64,000 nt of DNA, taken from the NCBI RefSeq assembly GCF_003063265.1, contig NZ_NERU01000012.1, forward strand, positions 1-64,000, read 5' to 3'. Shown piece after piece: positions 50,438 to 58,682 of the stretch (the stretch's first letter is position 1; each line of letters starts with the position of its first letter). Below the pieces are notes generated by a model. That model did no database searches, had not been told where the DNA came from, and was given only the letters and a program-made list of their open reading frames with translations. A program made the translations under genes and the position numbers. This DNA comes from Limnohabitans sp. WS1. GTDB lineage: Bacteria; Pseudomonadota; Gammaproteobacteria; Burkholderiales; Burkholderiaceae_C.

Positions 50438-51007
50438 ATGAGCCCCATCCCCAAAACCACCGACCTGTGTGATGCCTGTGATGAAGCACAAGCCTGCGCC
50501 GTGCTGTTTCAAAGTTACGGCCTGCGCCGGGCCTTCACTGGCCCCATGCGCACCCTGCGCATCCACGAAGACATTGGCCTGATGCGCGACACCGTGAGCC
50601 AGCCGGGCTTGGGCCAGGTGCTGGTGATCGATGGCGGAGGCTCGGTGGCGCGGGCCTTGTTTGGCGACGTGATGGCCGATTTGGCCTCGCGCAACGGCTG
50701 GGCAGGGGTGGTCATTCATGGTGTGGTGCGTGATGCCAATGAACTGAACGGCATTGACATTGGCGTGAAAGCCTTGGGCACGGTGCCCAAACGCGGCAGC
50801 CGCACCGGTGCGGGCGAGCGCGATGTGCCAGTGCATTTTGGGGGCGTGACCTTCACGCCCGGTGACCATGTCGTGGTCGATGCCGATGGTGTGATCGTGC
50901 TGCCCACGGGCCTGACGGCGGCCACCATTGCCGTGGACGATGTGGTCGCGGCCACGGCCGCTTATGCGGCGGGCAGCGCCTCATTGCCCACATCACCGCC
51001 CGCATGA
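50438..51007 (+). CDS. RraA-family aldolase-like protein
   Basis: A 189-residue protein of the RraA / HMG-CHA aldolase family. Motifs: VIDGGGSVARALFGDVMADL, GWAGVVIHGVVRDANELNGI and FGGVTFTPGDHVVVDADGVI. The Arg-Asp pair of VRD that binds the divalent metal and pyruvate moiety in the aldolase and oxaloacetate decarboxylase branch is kept, so an enzyme is more likely than the RNase E inhibitor. Substrates in the family include 4-hydroxy-4-methyl-2-oxoglutarate. It overlaps the LeuC-like gene by 4 bases (ATGA), indicating a shared pathway. Confidence 0.85.
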   Translation: MSPIPKTTDLCDACDEAQACAVLFQSYGLRRAFTGPMRTLRIHEDIGLMRDTVSQPGLGQVLVIDGGGSVARALFGDVMADLASRNGWAGVVIHGVVRDANELNGIDIGVKALGTVPKRGSRTGAGERDVPVHFGGVTFTPGDHVVVDADGVIVLPTGLTAATIAVDDVVAATAAYAAGSASLPTSPPA

Positions 51008-52428
51008 CGGGGCGCACCCTGTACCAGCGCATCGTGGATGCGCACACGGTGCGGCCTCTGGGCAACAGCGGGCAAATCTTGCTGTACGTGGACCGGCAGG
51101 TGCTCAACGAATACACCAGCCCGCAGGCTTTTGCGGCCTTGCACGCACAAGGGCGTCCCGTCTGGCGACCCGCGTCCACACTGGCGGTGGTGGACCATGT
51201 GAATGCCACCACACCGGTGCGCAACGCCCGCACCATGGTGCTCCTTGATGCCGACCGCGCTCGTCAAGTCAGCACGCTGGCACACAACTGTGCACGGCAC
51301 GGCATTGAGCTGTTTGACATGCTCGACGCTCGCCAGGGCATTGAACATGTGGTGGCCAGCGAGCAAGGTTGGGTGCTGCCCGGCATGGTGATGGCGGCCG
51401 GAGACAGCCACACCACCACCCACGGGGCCATGGGCGCTTTGGGTTTTGGCATTGGCAGCAGCGAGATCGAACACCTGCTGGCCACCCAAACGCTGATTTA
51501 CCGCCCACAAAAAAACATGCGTGTGACGGTGCACGGCCAGCTGCCGCCCGGCGTGACCGCCAAAGACCTGGTGCTGAGCCTGATTGCACACATTGGGGCC
51601 GATGGGGCGTCGGGCCATGTGATCGAGTACGCGGGAGAGGCCATTCGCGCCATGGGCGTGGAAGGCCGCTTGACGCTGTGCAACATGAGCGTGGAAGCTG
51701 CGGCGCGGGGGGCCATCGTGGCCCCGGACGATGCCTTGTTTGATTATTTGCACGGTCGCCCGCGCGTGCCGCAAGGCGCACAGTGGGATGCAGCAGTCGC
51801 GCAGTGGCGTGCACTGCGCAGCGACGACGACGCGGTGTTTGACCAAGAAGTCAGTCTGGACGCCAGCACCTTGGCGCCACGCGTGACCTGGGGCACCAGC
51901 CCGGACCAAGGCGTGCCCATCGACGGCGTGGTGCCCGACCCGGCGCTGGAAGCCGACCCACAACGCCGACACGGCATGCAACGCGCCTTGGCCTACATGG
52001 ATTTGCAGCCCGGCCAGCGCCTGCAAGGCTTGCCCATCAGCCACGCATTCATTGGCTCGTGCACCAACAGCCGCATCGACGACCTGCGCGATGCAGCGCG
52101 TTTTTTAAAAGGCCGACGTGTCGCACCCGGCGTACGGGCCTTGGTGGTGCCCGGCTCGTCGATGGTGCGTGCGCAGGCCGAGGCGGAAGGCCTGGGACGC
52201 ATTTTTGAAGAGGCTGGTTTTGAATGGCGGCAGGCGGGTTGCTCGATGTGTGTGGCCATGAACGAAGACCACCTGAACGCCGGGGACCGCTGCGCCTCCA
52301 GCACCAACCGCAATTTTGAGGGTCGCCAGGGCCCGGGCGCACGCACCCACCTGATGAGCCCGGCCATGGTGGCCGCTGCGGCCGTGACCGGGGCCTTGAC
52401 CGATCTGCGCACCCTGCCCTGCCACTGA
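51004..52428 (+). CDS. LeuC-like aconitase-family dehydratase, large subunit
   Basis: A 474-residue protein with full-length LeuC-type sequence. Conserved: VDHVNATTPV, MVMAAGDSHTTTHGAMGALG, FGIGSSEIEHLLATQTL, and the three Fe-S cluster cysteines, FIGSCTNSRIDDLRDAA and AGCSMCVAMNEDHLN. The C-terminus has ASSTNRNFEGRQGPGARTHL. It would catalyse hydration/dehydration of a substituted malate with the small subunit encoded next. No leuB or leuA is near and the genes lie between Bug receptors, an aldolase and oxidoreductases, so a catabolic role (for instance on a methylated malate or citramalate) is more likely than leucine synthesis. Confidence 0.85.
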   Translation: MTGRTLYQRIVDAHTVRPLGNSGQILLYVDRQVLNEYTSPQAFAALHAQGRPVWRPASTLAVVDHVNATTPVRNARTMVLLDADRARQVSTLAHNCARHGIELFDMLDARQGIEHVVASEQGWVLPGMVMAAGDSHTTTHGAMGALGFGIGSSEIEHLLATQTLIYRPQKNMRVTVHGQLPPGVTAKDLVLSLIAHIGADGASGHVIEYAGEAIRAMGVEGRLTLCNMSVEAAARGAIVAPDDALFDYLHGRPRVPQGAQWDAAVAQWRALRSDDDAVFDQEVSLDASTLAPRVTWGTSPDQGVPIDGVVPDPALEADPQRRHGMQRALAYMDLQPGQRLQGLPISHAFIGSCTNSRIDDLRDAARFLKGRRVAPGVRALVVPGSSMVRAQAEAEGLGRIFEEAGFEWRQAGCSMCVAMNEDHLNAGDRCASSTNRNFEGRQGPGARTHLMSPAMVAAAAVTGALTDLRTLPCH

Positions 52429-52438
52429 AAGCGATGGG

Positions 52439-53092
52439 ATGAATTCAGCCTTTCCAGCCGTCACCCGCCTCTCGGGTTGTGCCGCCGCCCTGCCCTTGCC
52501 GCATGTGGACACCGATCAGATCATGCCCAAGCAGTTCCTCAAGGGCATTGACCGGCAAGGCCTGGCTCAGGGCTTTTTGCACGACATGCGTTTTGATGGT
52601 TCGGGCCAGATGCGCCCTGACTTTGTCTTGAACCAGGCCCCTTGGACCGAGGCGCGTTTTCTGGTGACAGGCCCCAATTTTGGTTGTGGATCGAGTCGCG
52701 AACATGCGGTGTGGGGCCTGCGCGAGCTGGGCATCCGCTGTGTGCTGGGCACCAGCTTTGGTGGGATTTTCAGCGACAACTGCATGCGCAACGGCGTGCC
52801 TGCGCTGGTGTTGCCCGCCTTTGAAGTGGACCGACTGATGGCCCTGGCCCAAGACCCACAGCGCTGCAGCCTCACTTTGGATTTGCCCACACAAAGCTTG
52901 TACACCGCAGGCGACGGGCAGACGCTGCACTTTGACATCGACCCTTTGCACAAAGAAATGCTGCTGCGTGGTCTGGATGCGGTGGGCATGAGCCTGACCC
53001 ATGCGCAGGCCATTCGTGATTTCGAAACCCGGTATCTGGCGGCCACCCCATGGGTGTTGCCCCCTCAGGCAAATCCTCCCCAAGAGAATTGA
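52439..53092 (+). CDS. LeuD-like aconitase-family dehydratase, small subunit
   Basis: A 217-residue swivel-domain subunit: LPLPHVDTDQIMPKQFLKGI, GPNFGCGSSREHAVWGLREL and FSDNCMRNGVPALVLPAFEV, the standard LeuD substrate-binding loops. Partner of the preceding large subunit, 10 bases downstream. Confidence 0.88.
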   Translation: MNSAFPAVTRLSGCAAALPLPHVDTDQIMPKQFLKGIDRQGLAQGFLHDMRFDGSGQMRPDFVLNQAPWTEARFLVTGPNFGCGSSREHAVWGLRELGIRCVLGTSFGGIFSDNCMRNGVPALVLPAFEVDRLMALAQDPQRCSLTLDLPTQSLYTAGDGQTLHFDIDPLHKEMLLRGLDAVGMSLTHAQAIRDFETRYLAATPWVLPPQANPPQEN

Positions 53093-53093
53093 C

Positions 53094-54017
53094 ATGGTCC
53101 ATTACTTTGACGAAACCCGTGTTCAGCAACTGTTGAGCGTGCCCGATTTGCTGCAAGGCGTGCGCGAGGCCCTGGTCGCCTTGACACTGGGCCAAGTGGT
53201 GCAGCCGCTGCGCATGGTCATGCCCATAGGCGATGCATCGGCAGATGGCTTGTTGTTTTTGAAGCCCGCGCAGCTGGGCGACGCCCTGAGCACCAAGCTC
53301 ATCACCCTGGTGCCGGGCAATGCGCAAAAGGGCTTGCCCACGCTGCTCAGCACCATTGTGCTGATGGACCCGGCCACGGGCAAAACCTTGGCCGTGATGG
53401 AGGGCAACACAATCACCGCCATGCGCACGGCAGCGGCCTCTGCCGTGGCGGCCGACGCGCTGGTGCCACGCACCCCGCAAGTGGTGGCCATGCTGGGCAG
53501 CGGCGTGCTGGCCCGCAGCCACGCGCAAATGCTGCGGGCCGTGCGCGAGGTGTCCGAAATTCGCGTATGGAGCCCCAACGCAGCCAACGCGCAGCAGTGC
53601 GCACACGACATTGGCGGCGTGGCTTGCGCCAGCGCCGAAGCCGCAGTGCGCGGCGCTGACATCGTGTGCACCGTGACCAATGCCAGCGAACCCGTGCTGC
53701 ACGGCGCTTGGCTCAAGCCCGGGGCCTTTGTGGCAGCCGTGGGTGCGCCCCGCCCCACTTGGCGCGAGCTGGACGACGCGGCCATGGCCCACTGGGTGGT
53801 GGCCGATCAGCGCGAAGCGGCCGAAAAAGAATCGGGTGACGTGATGCTCTCGGGTGCCAGGGTCGCGGCCGAAATCGGGGAGGTGTTGTGCGGTCGCGTG
53901 GCACCCCCGCCAGCAGGCACCACCGTCATTTTCAAATCGCTGGGCCAGGCGGTGGAAGACACGGTGGCGGCACGGCTGGTGTACCGGGCGGCTTTGGCCG
54001 AAGGCGCTCGCCCATGA
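53094..54017 (+). CDS. Ornithine cyclodeaminase / mu-crystallin family protein
   Basis: A 307-residue NAD(P)-dependent protein. N-terminal strand MVHYFDETRVQQLLSVPDLL, active-site Lys in LSTKLITLVPGNAQKGLPTL, TITAMRTAAASAVAADALVP and the Rossmann motif VVAMLGSGVLARSHAQMLRA. Members include ornithine cyclodeaminase, alanine dehydrogenase and ketimine reductases; the substrate here is unknown. The start at 53094 is directly after the LeuD stop codon (1-base gap) and it overlaps the FAD oxidoreductase gene by 4 bases. Confidence 0.85.
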   Translation: MVHYFDETRVQQLLSVPDLLQGVREALVALTLGQVVQPLRMVMPIGDASADGLLFLKPAQLGDALSTKLITLVPGNAQKGLPTLLSTIVLMDPATGKTLAVMEGNTITAMRTAAASAVAADALVPRTPQVVAMLGSGVLARSHAQMLRAVREVSEIRVWSPNAANAQQCAHDIGGVACASAEAAVRGADIVCTVTNASEPVLHGAWLKPGAFVAAVGAPRPTWRELDDAAMAHWVVADQREAAEKESGDVMLSGARVAAEIGEVLCGRVAPPPAGTTVIFKSLGQAVEDTVAARLVYRAALAEGARP

Positions 54018-55183
54018 GCCGCGCCGATGTGGTGATTGTGGGCAGCGGCGTGATGGGCGCGGCCACGGCCTATTGGCTGACCCGCTTGCAGCCTGGCTTA
54101 AAAGTCACGCTGGTCGAGTCGGACACACGCTACGAAAAAGCCTCCTCGTCGCTGTCGGCCAGCTCGATCCGCCAGCAATTCACCTGCCCCGTCAACATCC
54201 GGCTGAGCCAGTTCGGCATAGCGTTTTTACGCGAAGCGGAGCAGCACCTGGGTCTGCCCGACCACCCGGTGGCCTTGGGTTTGCAAGAGCCCGGCTATTT
54301 GTACCTGGCCCAGCACGAGCAAACGGCCGCCTTGCACACGGCGCACCAGATCCAAAAGCAGGCCGGTGCCGATGTGGCCTTGCTCGGCCCCGAAGCCCTG
54401 CGCCAGCGTTACCCCTGGCTGAATGTGGACGATGTGGCGCTGGGCAGCTTGGGCCTGAGTGGCGAGGGTTGGTTTGACGGCCCGGCCCTGCATCAAGCGT
54501 TCTTGAAAAAAGCCATGGCGCAGGGCGTGCAGCGCCTGCACGACCGGGTGGTGGGCCTGGACCACACGGCCACACAGATCACGGGGGTACGCCTGGCCAG
54601 TGGCGGCAGTTTGGGCTGCGCTCAGGTGGTCAACGCTGCAGGGGCCTGGGGCGGCGAAGTGGCGGCCATGGCCGGGGTGCAGTTGCCGGTGGTGGGGGCC
54701 AGGCGCACGGTGTTTGTGCTGTCTTGCCCCGAGCCCTTGACCCTGTGCCCTTTGCTGATCGACCCCACGGGTTGGTGGCTGCGCCCGGAGGGACGGTTTT
54801 TGATCAGCGGATCAGAGCCCACACAAACCGAGCCCGGCTTGCCGCTGGAGCCTGACTGGGCCGAATGGAACGACGAACAATGGGCTTCGCTGGCCCACCG
54901 CATTCCGGCGCTGGCTGCACTGCGGGTCGAGCGGGCCTGGGCAGGTTATTACGAGATGAACACCTTCGATCACAACGCCGTGATCGGCCCGCACCCTGAG
55001 TTGCGCAACTTGTATTTCATCAACGGATTTTCAGGCCACGGCATGCAGCATGCGGCTGGAGCCGGTTTGGCGCTGGCCGAGTGCATGCTGCAATGGCCAT
55101 CGCCAACCATCGACGTGCAAGAACTCGGATTTGAGCGTCTGGCGCAAAACCGCCCGCTGCGCGAGTTGGCGGTCATCGGTTAA
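54014..55183 (+). CDS. FAD-dependent oxidoreductase, DAO family
   Basis: A 389-residue flavoprotein of the D-amino-acid oxidase / sarcosine oxidase type. Dinucleotide motif: ADVVIVGSGVMGAATAYWLT; then SSLSASSIRQQFTCPVNIRL (Ser-rich flavin-proximal region), VVNAAGAWGGEVAAMAGVQL and the C-terminal YFINGFSGHGMQHAAGAGLA. It oxidises an amino or imino acid with FAD; together with the ornithine cyclodeaminase-like enzyme it suggests a nitrogen-containing substrate. Last gene of the operon; the next feature is a REP array. Confidence 0.88.
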   Translation: MSRADVVIVGSGVMGAATAYWLTRLQPGLKVTLVESDTRYEKASSSLSASSIRQQFTCPVNIRLSQFGIAFLREAEQHLGLPDHPVALGLQEPGYLYLAQHEQTAALHTAHQIQKQAGADVALLGPEALRQRYPWLNVDDVALGSLGLSGEGWFDGPALHQAFLKKAMAQGVQRLHDRVVGLDHTATQITGVRLASGGSLGCAQVVNAAGAWGGEVAAMAGVQLPVVGARRTVFVLSCPEPLTLCPLLIDPTGWWLRPEGRFLISGSEPTQTEPGLPLEPDWAEWNDEQWASLAHRIPALAALRVERAWAGYYEMNTFDHNAVIGPHPELRNLYFINGFSGHGMQHAAGAGLALAECMLQWPSPTIDVQELGFERLAQNRPLRELAVIG

Positions 55184-55185
55184 GC

Positions 55186-55502
55186 AACCCTGCCACGCCA
55201 TTTGTAGGAGCCCCGCCCCCGGGGCGATCCGTGGTGGTCTGTGATGGTTTTTTCGCGGCGAGGGCGCCGCTCCCACAACCAGCTTGTCGGTTCAGCAAGC
55301 AGCCCTGCCACGCCATTTGTAGGAGCCCCGCCCCCGGGGCGATCCGTGGTGGTCTGTGATGGTTTTTTCGCGGCGAGGGCGCCGCTCCCACAACAAGCTT
55401 GTCGGTTCAGCAAGCGGCCCTGCCACGCCATTTGTAGGAGCCCCGCCCCCGGGGCGATCCGTGGTGGTCTGTGATGACTTTTTCGCGGCGAGGGCGCCGT
55501 AC
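55186..55502. repeat. REP-type array 6, three 115-bp units
   Basis: Three nearly identical tandem units with a period of 115 bases (the GTAGGAG arm starts at 55203, 55318 and 55433). Each has an a-type arm with GCCCCCGGGGC, an inner spacer GATCCGTGGTGGTCTGTGAT, and a b-type arm TCGCGGCGAGGGCGCCGCTC. The stems differ from other arrays (GGCG...CGCC instead of GACG...CGTC) in a base-paired way. The third unit degenerates at its right end. The remaining bases to 55534 hold nothing recognisable. Confidence 0.9.
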
Positions 55503-55534
55503 CTGCAGGGCCTGTCCAATGCGTTGGGCTGGCA

Positions 55535-55891
55535 TCAAGGACTGTCTTCGCGGGCCTCGATCTGCAGGCGTTGCACCACAGCGCCACGTGTGTCCGCCAC
55601 AGCGCGGATGCGAAGGGCGGGGCCGGCTTCGAGCACGACACGGCAGTGGTAATCGAGCCCATCGGTTTGCCCCGGGCAGCTGCTGGCGATGCGGCGTTGC
55701 CACTGCTGCTTGCCATCGATCTCCAGCGTCAATGCGTGCCAAGCCTCGGCATTCTCTTCGGGCACGCGCACCAGCAAGCTCACATCGATGTCAAACGTGC
55801 GGGGCCGCTTCAACGCCCCGGGAATGTTGAGCACGGCCACCGCATCGCGCACCTCGGTACGCCACAACTCGGGTTTTGCCATTGCGGCCAT
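55535..55891 (-). CDS. Conserved hypothetical protein
   Basis: A 118-residue soluble protein, with no signal peptide or membrane helix. It looks mostly beta-stranded: VAVLNIPGALKRPRTFDIDV, LLVRVPEENAEAWHALTLEI and LDYHCRVVLEAGPALRIRAV. No family was recognised. It starts 5 bases after the stop codon of the glutaredoxin-like gene and is probably cotranscribed; a start three codons further in is possible. Confidence 0.65.
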   Translation of the reverse strand: MAAMAKPELWRTEVRDAVAVLNIPGALKRPRTFDIDVSLLVRVPEENAEAWHALTLEIDGKQQWQRRIASSCPGQTDGLDYHCRVVLEAGPALRIRAVADTRGAVVQRLQIEAREDSP

Positions 55892-55896
55892 CTCAC

Positions 55897-56265
55897 TCAG
55901 GCTTTGAGCAAGGTCTGGAGTTCGCCGCTGTCGATCAAGCGGCGCAAGTCATCGGCGCCACCGACCATGGTGCCACGCACAAAGACCATTGGGAAAGTGG
56001 GCCAGCCGGTCCACATCTTCAGGGCATTGCGCAAGCGCCACTGCGAGAAATAACTGCCGAACTCGATGTACTCGTGCGCCACCCCCGCTGCGGTCAGTGC
56101 TTTGCGGGCCTTGCCGACATAAGGGTTGCCCGACAAGCCGACCACCACCACTGGGTGCTGGGCGATAGCGGTTTGCACCCGTGTAATGACGGGCAGATGG
56201 TGTTCGGAAACGCGTTGGCGAATGGCCGGGTGAATGGCCGATTCATCGAGAAGTGGTCTGGTCAT
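55897..56265 (-). CDS. Glutaredoxin-fold protein without active-site cysteines
   Basis: A 122-residue protein. The glutaredoxin C-terminal signature is well kept: WPTFPMVFVRGTMVGGADDL, with the TFP cis-proline. However, where monothiol or dithiol glutaredoxins have CxxC or CGFS, the chain reads LSGNPYVGKARKAL, and the GGCDD motif is GGADD. No Cys remains anywhere in the protein. Redox activity of the usual type is therefore unlikely; glutathione binding or a structural role is possible. An N-terminal helical extension of about 30 residues precedes the fold. Genes of this type are known to sit in Burkholderiales genomes, but I cannot name a function. Confidence 0.78.
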   Translation of the reverse strand: MTRPLLDESAIHPAIRQRVSEHHLPVITRVQTAIAQHPVVVVGLSGNPYVGKARKALTAAGVAHEYIEFGSYFSQWRLRNALKMWTGWPTFPMVFVRGTMVGGADDLRRLIDSGELQTLLKA

Positions 56266-56352
56266 GAGGGTCCTTGGTGGATCGCCATCATAGTCATGTC
56301 AAGCCACGTTGGGCATGAATGCACCCACTTTGGCCTGCACACTGGGGACGGA

Positions 56353-57318
56353 TCAATCCACCTTGGCACCCGATTCTTTGACGATGCGCGACCAACGCAC
56401 CAGATCATCGCGCACGATCGTAGCGAGTTGCTCTGAGGTGCCCTTGAAAGGTTCACAGCCTAAAGTGGCCAGACGATCCCGCGCATCGCCGCTGTCCAAG
56501 GCTTTGGAGACTTCGTTTTGCACAAACTGCACCAAGTCTTTGGGAGTGCCAGCGGGGGCAAACATGCCATACCAAGGAGTGGCACCGAAACCTTTGACGG
56601 TTTCGCCAATGGTGGGTGCATCTGGCAAGGCTGCGACGCGTTTTTCATTCACCACACCCAAGACCTTGAGTTTGCCTGCACGCACAAATGCGATCGATGA
56701 AGGCATGCTTTGCACGGACAAAGGCACTTGCCCACTGACCACATCGGTGGCCGCCGCAGCCGCGCCTTTGTAGGGAATGTGCTGGAGCTTGATGTCAGTG
56801 GCTTTTTGCAGCATTTCACCAATCAGGTGGTTGAGCGTGCCGTTGCCGGCAGAGGCAATGGCAAATTTGCCGGGATTGGCCTTGGCTTGAGCGATCAACT
56901 CCGACATGTTGTTGGCCGGAAATGAGGGATTGGCCACCAGCACGTAGCCCGCACGGGCCAAGGGGGCCACGGGTTCAAAGTCCTTGACCGGGTCAAAACC
57001 TGTGCGTTGGTACAAAAACGGGTTGATGACCTGAGCACTGTCGGCTGTGATCATGAGCGTGTAGCCGTCGGCCTTGGCCTTGGCCGCAGCCGCAGTGCCC
57101 ACATTACCGCCTGCGCCCGCCCTGTTTTCGACCACAAAGGATTGCCCTGTTTGCTCGGTCAGTTTTTGAGCCACCACGCGGGCAATGGCGTCATTGGCAC
57201 CCCCTGCGGCCTGCGGCACGATGATGGTGACAGGTTTGTTCGGGTATTTTTCTTGGGCCCACACGCTGCCCCACAATGAAAAACTGGCTGCCAAAGCAAT
57301 GAGGATGGATTGACGCAT
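56353..57318 (-). CDS. Bug-type periplasmic solute-binding receptor
   Basis: A 321-residue exported receptor. Signal peptide SILIALAASFSLWGSVWAQE; motifs TIIVPQAAGGANDAIARVVA, VVENRAGAGGNVGTAAAAKA, HIPYKGAAAAATDVVSGQVP and PTIGETVKGFGATPWYGMFA. The start at 57318 follows the family; a longer frame adds 14 residues with no signal. Fourth receptor gene in 12 kb and the only one on the minus strand. No transporter or enzyme gene accompanies it. Confidence 0.9.
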   Translation of the reverse strand: MRQSILIALAASFSLWGSVWAQEKYPNKPVTIIVPQAAGGANDAIARVVAQKLTEQTGQSFVVENRAGAGGNVGTAAAAKAKADGYTLMITADSAQVINPFLYQRTGFDPVKDFEPVAPLARAGYVLVANPSFPANNMSELIAQAKANPGKFAIASAGNGTLNHLIGEMLQKATDIKLQHIPYKGAAAAATDVVSGQVPLSVQSMPSSIAFVRAGKLKVLGVVNEKRVAALPDAPTIGETVKGFGATPWYGMFAPAGTPKDLVQFVQNEVSKALDSGDARDRLATLGCEPFKGTSEQLATIVRDDLVRWSRIVKESGAKVD

Positions 57319-57406
57319 GAGAAATTCCGTGTATTCGAATTCCCCGATTTTTGACTGCAAAACACAGTCTGCAAGCAGTAAAAACCCTCAGACTCAAACC
57401 ACAATG

Positions 57407-57441
57407 AAAAACGGGTCACAGCCTTGTGGGCTGTAACCCGT
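57407..57441 (-). terminator. Rho-independent terminator after tRNA-Pro
   Basis: On the minus strand ACGGGTTACAGCC pairs with GGCTGTGACCCGT across a 5-base loop and is followed by a T-run. It ends the merR - tRNA-Pro unit and separates it from the Bug gene. Confidence 0.85.
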
Positions 57442-57460
57442 TGATTTCATTAGGAATAAA

Positions 57461-57537
57461 TGGTCGGCGTGGCGGGATTCGAACTCGCGACCCCTTGCAC
57501 CCCATGCAAGTGCGCTACCAGGCTGCGCTACACGCCG
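57461..57537 (-). tRNA. tRNA-Pro (anticodon GGG)
   Basis: A 77-base cloverleaf including encoded CCA: acceptor CGGCGTG/CACGCCG, D-arm GCGCAGCCTGGTAGCGC, anticodon stem CTTGC/GCAAG with loop ATGGGGT, T-loop GTTCGAATC. Lies directly downstream of the MerR gene. Confidence 0.96.
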
Positions 57538-57569
57538 ACAAGCTTAAGATTATAGCCTGTTCTGGGGCC

Positions 57570-58028
57570 TTAAATGGTCAAAAGGGCTCTTATTTGCAAA
57601 AGCTCTTCATGAATCTGCACAGGAGTCATCTGCGGCAAAGGCAAAGCCGACATCAATGAGGTTGGCCCTGCATCCATGTCTGTGTTGATGCCCTCTTCCA
57701 TGTCCAGCAAAAAATCTTCTTCCGCGGTGTCCACTTCGTTTTGTGACAAACGAGAGAGTTGGCGTTCAGTTTGGACCAGTTCCTGCAATTTGTTGCGAGC
57801 ACCGCTGATCGTGAACCCTTGGTCATACAGAAGACCTCGGATGCGCCGGATCATCATCACCTCGTGACGCTGGTAATAACGTCTGTTGCCTCTGCGCTTG
57901 ACGGGGCGAAGTTGGGTAAATTCTTGCTCCCAATAGCGAAGGACGTGGGGTTTGACGCCACACAGCTCACCGACTTCACCAATGGTGAAGTAGCGCTTGG
58001 CCGGAATGGGTGGGAGCAAACTGTCCAT
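57570..58028 (-). CDS. MerR-family transcriptional regulator
   Basis: A 152-residue regulator. N-terminal winged helix: YFTIGEVGELCGVKPHVLRY then WEQEFTQLRPVKRRGNRRYY and HEVMMIRRIRGLLYDQGFTI; the C-terminal half is helical with acidic residues and no Cys ligands. This is the conserved MerR protein that in many betaproteobacteria follows ihfA and precedes tRNA-Pro; here tRNA-Pro follows, but no ihfA or pheT lies upstream. The start at 58028 matches the family; the open frame runs further upstream. Confidence 0.88.
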   Translation of the reverse strand: MDSLLPPIPAKRYFTIGEVGELCGVKPHVLRYWEQEFTQLRPVKRRGNRRYYQRHEVMMIRRIRGLLYDQGFTISGARNKLQELVQTERQLSRLSQNEVDTAEEDFLLDMEEGINTDMDAGPTSLMSALPLPQMTPVQIHEELLQIRALLTI

Positions 58029-58233
58029 GTTTGACAACGAGTTACCTAGAAAACCTAGTAGCTTACTGCAACTGTGCAATCTTCGTCCAGCCCTGCTTGT
58101 GAGCACTTTCCCTGTAAAAGACGCAGTGAACCGATCGCTTCAATGAACACGATCACTGCGGCTTGAGAGACTTGATGCAGGCCAGAATGTCAGTCGTCGC
58201 TGTCCAATCTCTAGAATTGGCGCTCTTGAAATG

Positions 58234-58266
58234 AAAAAAGCCCAAGTAGATAACTACTCAGGCTTT
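58234..58266 (-). terminator. Rho-independent terminator after the tRNA cluster
   Basis: On the minus strand AAGCCTGAGTAG - 4 bases - CTACTTGGGCTT followed by TTTT. It ends the tRNA-Ala/Glu/Asp transcript, so the MerR gene needs its own promoter in 58029-58233. Confidence 0.88.
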
Positions 58267-58270
58267 GATC

Positions 58271-58347
58271 TGGCGGAGTGGACGGGACTCGAACCCGCGA
58301 CCCCCGGCGTGACAGGCCGGTATTCTAACCAACTGAACTACCACTCC
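58271..58347 (-). tRNA. tRNA-Asp (anticodon GTC)
   Basis: A 77-base cloverleaf with encoded CCA: acceptor GGAGTGG/CCACTCC, anticodon loop CTGTCAC within the CCGGC/GCCGG stem, T-loop GTTCGAGTC. Confidence 0.96.
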
Positions 58348-58403
58348 TGGTAGCTGTAACTTTTGTCAGACTGCCTTAGCAACTGACCAAGTGCTACAAA
58401 ACT

Positions 58404-58479
58404 TGGCGACCCTACGGGGATTCGAACCCCGGTACTCACCGTGAAAGGGTGATGTCCTAGGCCTCTAGACGATAGGGTC
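58404..58479 (-). tRNA. tRNA-Glu (anticodon TTC)
   Basis: A 76-base cloverleaf with encoded CCA: acceptor GACCCTA/TAGGGTC, anticodon loop CTTTCAC, T-loop GTTCGAATC. It lies in the same transcript direction as the glutamyl-tRNA synthetase gene just upstream. Confidence 0.96.
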
Positions 58480-58517
58480 ATAACCTGGACTGATTCTTTC
58501 GAATCTTCTCGACACTT

Positions 58518-58593
<76 letters not shown>

Positions 58594-58682
58594 TTTGACA
58601 TTCAAGACTTCAAACTACGTTACCGATGTTTGCTTTCTTGTTATGCCTCGTTGGTGTCGAGACTTGAATTATAGACAGGTTT

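Noticed and set aside
51004..53092. Leucine biosynthesis leuCD
   Set aside because: Not excluded by sequence, but no leuA or leuB is near and the neighbours are receptors and degradative enzymes, so I did not use leuC/leuD as names.
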